NCBI GenBank assembly: GCA_040881995.1
Contig: JBBECD010000135.1
Span: 1-24,330, forward strand
DNA length: 24,330 bases
Direction of reading: 5' to 3'
Origin: JAQCEJ01 sp040881995
Lineage (GTDB): Bacteria > Planctomycetota > Planctomycetia > Planctomycetales > Planctomycetaceae
Every line of letters begins with the position of its first letter. Position 1 is the stretch's first letter. Position numbers and translations under genes: made by a program. The notes beneath the pieces are model-generated. The model was not told the origin of the DNA and searched no databases. It saw nothing but the letters and a program-made list of their open reading frames with translations. This document shows positions 22,705 through 24,330 of the stretch, piece by piece.

Positions 22705-22879
22705 CGGGGTCGAGATCGTTGATGAGGCCACTTGCCAGGGGAACACGGCGCTCGGAATCATCCTCTATGAACTGGAAACGGGCGGGACGAAATGCGACCA
22801 TTGCGGACGGTTCATTCAGCCGATGCAATCGTCGATGAATCCATTCTGGCAGGGGGAATCGTCGACCAACGCCGAATAG
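22705..22879 (+). pseudogene. Open-frame fragment with a CxxC motif
   Basis: After the repeat, a frame reads VDEATCQGNTALGIILYELE, then TKCDHCGRFIQPMQSS and ends at TAG 22877-22879. CDHC could be half of a zinc site. There is no start codon of its own except inside the repeat, so it is either the broken 3' end of a gene or chance. I do not recognise the family. It is followed by 30 nt and a good ribosome site. Confidence 0.3.
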
Positions 22880-22909
22880 TTTTTCAGGGAGACCGGAGGA
22901 AATCTCACC

Positions 22910-23002
22910 ATGAGCTTCCACTTGGATTTTCACAACGGCGACTTTGCGGAGGCTTCGAACGATCGTTTGCCTTCGCGATCGAGTCGTGGAAGAGGGAAAT
23001 GA
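22910..23002 (+). CDS. Small ORF (30 residues) directly before the MFS gene
   Basis: ATG 22910 has GGAGGAAA placed 6-13 nt upstream, one of the best ribosome sites in the window. The product MSFHLDFHNGDFAEASNDRL ends with SSRGRGK at TGA 23000-23002. The stop is followed at once by GTG of the transporter gene, in the same frame. It may be a translated leader that feeds ribosomes to the transporter, or the start of a former longer N-terminus. No relative is recognised. Confidence 0.4.
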   Translation: MSFHLDFHNGDFAEASNDRLPSRSSRGRGK

Positions 23003-24250
23003 GTGACGCAACCCCCATTTGATCACATCGAGACGGCTCAATCGCCGCCGCGCACGGCGGGTGCCTACGGCTGGGTGATGGTCGTCGTCGCGGCGCTGGC
23101 GATGGTGGCGACGCTGCCGGGCCGCACGCACGGACTGGGGATGATCACCGAACGGCTGCTGGATGATCCCACGTTCAATCTGACGCGGACCTCGTATGGA
23201 CAGTTCAACTTGTGGGCGACGTTGCTGGGGTCGCTGTTTTGTCTCGGCATCGGCTCGTGCATCGACCGGTTTGGGACGCGCGGGACATTGGCCGTCGTGA
23301 TGTTCGCCCTCGGCGGCGTGGTGTTGGCGATGACGGAGACGACGTCGCTGATGATGTTGTTCGTCGCCATCATGCTGACGCGCGGCTTGGGGCAGAGCGC
23401 CTTGTCGGTCGTCAGCATTTCGATCGTGGGAAAATGGTTCGGCCGCCGTGTCAGTCTGCCGATGGCGATTTATTCGGTGCTGATGGCGGCGGGCTTCATC
23501 GCCGCGGCTCTCATCGGGCGAGAATTCGCCGACGTCGATTGGCGGACGTTCTGGTCGGTGCTCGGCTGGGGCGTGCTGGGACTTGCCGTCGTGCTGACAG
23601 GGGTAGCCCGCGATCCGGCGTTGCCGGTGCAACGGCCTGTTGACGACGGTCAATCGGAGAAACTCGCTCAAGCCGATTTTACGGCACGGGAGGCGATGCG
23701 CACGCCGATGTTCTGGGTTTGCTCGCTGAGCATTTCGCTCTACGGCATGATCGTCGCGGGAATCTCGCTGTTTAACGAATCGATTCTCGTCGATCGGGGC
23801 TTCGCGAAGGAGGTCTATTACGAATCGCTGGCATGGGGGACCGGCATCGGCGTGGCGGCGAATCTGCTCGCCGGGTTCTTAGGTTTGTATCTGTCGGTCA
23901 GTCGCCTATTATCGATCGCACTGTTGATGTTGGCCGGTTCGCTGGTATGGCTTACGCGGTTGACGACGTACAGCGACGTCATCGTGTATGTCGCCGTCAG
24001 CGCGATTGCCGGCGGCATGTTGACGGTGCTCTTTTTTTCGGCGTGGCCCGATTTGTATGGCCGGGCTCATCTCGGGAAGATTCAGGGAGTCGCGCAGATG
24101 ATGACGGTGCTCGCGTCGGCGTTCGGCCCGCTGATCTTCGCCTCGACCCGCGAGAAAACCGGTTCGTATGATTTGTTAATCTGGATTCTCGCCGGGTGCA
24201 CGGCGACGACGGCCGTCATCGCGTGGCTGACGCCGGCTCCTCGAAAGTGA
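23003..24250 (+). CDS. Major facilitator superfamily (MFS) transporter
   Basis: This encodes 415 residues from GTG 23003, with AGAGGG 7 nt upstream. Twelve hydrophobic segments can be counted (for example GWVMVVVAALAMVATL near residue 15, FNLWATLLGSLFCLGIG, AVVMFALGGVVLAMT, LPMAIYSVLMAAGFIAAALIG and LLIWILAGCTATTAVIAWL at the end). The charged loop between segments 2 and 3 (DRFGTRG) is the usual MFS motif A, and a longer polar loop (about 205-230) separates the halves. The overall form recalls the oxalate/formate and monocarboxylate-type branch, but the substrate cannot be stated. It is the last gene in the window and is preceded by a small ORF that ends at the nucleotide before its start. 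Confidence 0.93.
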   Translation: MTQPPFDHIETAQSPPRTAGAYGWVMVVVAALAMVATLPGRTHGLGMITERLLDDPTFNLTRTSYGQFNLWATLLGSLFCLGIGSCIDRFGTRGTLAVVMFALGGVVLAMTETTSLMMLFVAIMLTRGLGQSALSVVSISIVGKWFGRRVSLPMAIYSVLMAAGFIAAALIGREFADVDWRTFWSVLGWGVLGLAVVLTGVARDPALPVQRPVDDGQSEKLAQADFTAREAMRTPMFWVCSLSISLYGMIVAGISLFNESILVDRGFAKEVYYESLAWGTGIGVAANLLAGFLGLYLSVSRLLSIALLMLAGSLVWLTRLTTYSDVIVYVAVSAIAGGMLTVLFFSAWPDLYGRAHLGKIQGVAQMMTVLASAFGPLIFASTREKTGSYDLLIWILAGCTATTAVIAWLTPAPRK

Positions 24251-24330
24251 TGACGTTCGTCACGGGCCTCTGCCAAGGGTGTGGCAATTTTCACTGGCGC
24301 GATCTGCGGGGAATAGGTAAGCTGTTGTCG
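24251..24330. other. Window end, no feature
   Basis: The 80 nt after the transporter contain a small TGACG-TT-CGTCA hairpin (24252-24263) without a T-run. No gene start is visible before the window ends. Confidence 0.4.

Noticed and set aside
22520..23671. Long open frame (383 codons) on the minus strand
   Set aside because: It is antisense to the MFS transporter and crosses the nested repeat. The product is rich in R, H and Q with no motif.

Overview
The window looks like chromosomal DNA of a planctomycete. The evidence is a Tat-exported DUF1501 protein, several long proteins of types I associate with that phylum (an exported STN-like protein and an aminoglycoside-phosphotransferase/P-loop kinase fusion), GC-rich genes (one sampled 60-nt line of ftsH is 60% GC), and intergenic spaces filled with palindromes and short tandem repeats. 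No rRNA, tRNA, insertion-sequence transposase or CRISPR array was seen. I do not name a genus.

Layout: 1-2904 (+) holds an exported protein of unknown role, a DinB-fold protein and an AhpD-like protein. 3075-8807 (+) holds the APH/P-loop kinase fusion, ftsH and an apparently solitary Eco57I/TaqI-like DNA adenine methyltransferase. 8819-10839 is an island holding an SDR oxidoreductase (-) and nnrE (+), bounded by two inverted copies of one double-palindrome repeat. 10860-11855 (+) is a DNA-repair fusion of an alkyltransferase-like domain and endonuclease V. 12027-14071 (-) holds an RNase Z-like metallo-hydrolase and a Gfo/Idh/MocA oxidoreductase. csrA (14737-14949) has a clear intrinsic terminator and is followed by the DUF1501 gene (15204-16586). 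16587-18096 is a gene-poor stretch with a GCGCGC-rich block and REP-like hairpins.

The most interesting part is 18097-22526. Two remnants of one older, large DNA methyltransferase gene lie on the + strand: an N-terminal piece (18097-18294) and a C-terminal piece (22380-22526). Between them, in place of the missing middle, is an intact two-gene module. It comprises a 1100-residue N6-adenine methyltransferase and, overlapping it by ATGA, a 224-residue protein with a PD-(D/E)XK nuclease signature. I read this as a restriction-modification or defence cassette that replaced an older one at the same site. A nested inverted repeat, small remnants and an MFS transporter gene (23003-24250) complete the window.

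Working together: the methyltransferase and nuclease are very likely translationally coupled and act as modification and cleavage partners. The DNA-repair fusion stands alone, and nnrE is a metabolite-repair enzyme. CsrA is probably the only dedicated regulator in the window. All functional statements come from reading motifs by eye and from remembered family features; no database search was run.
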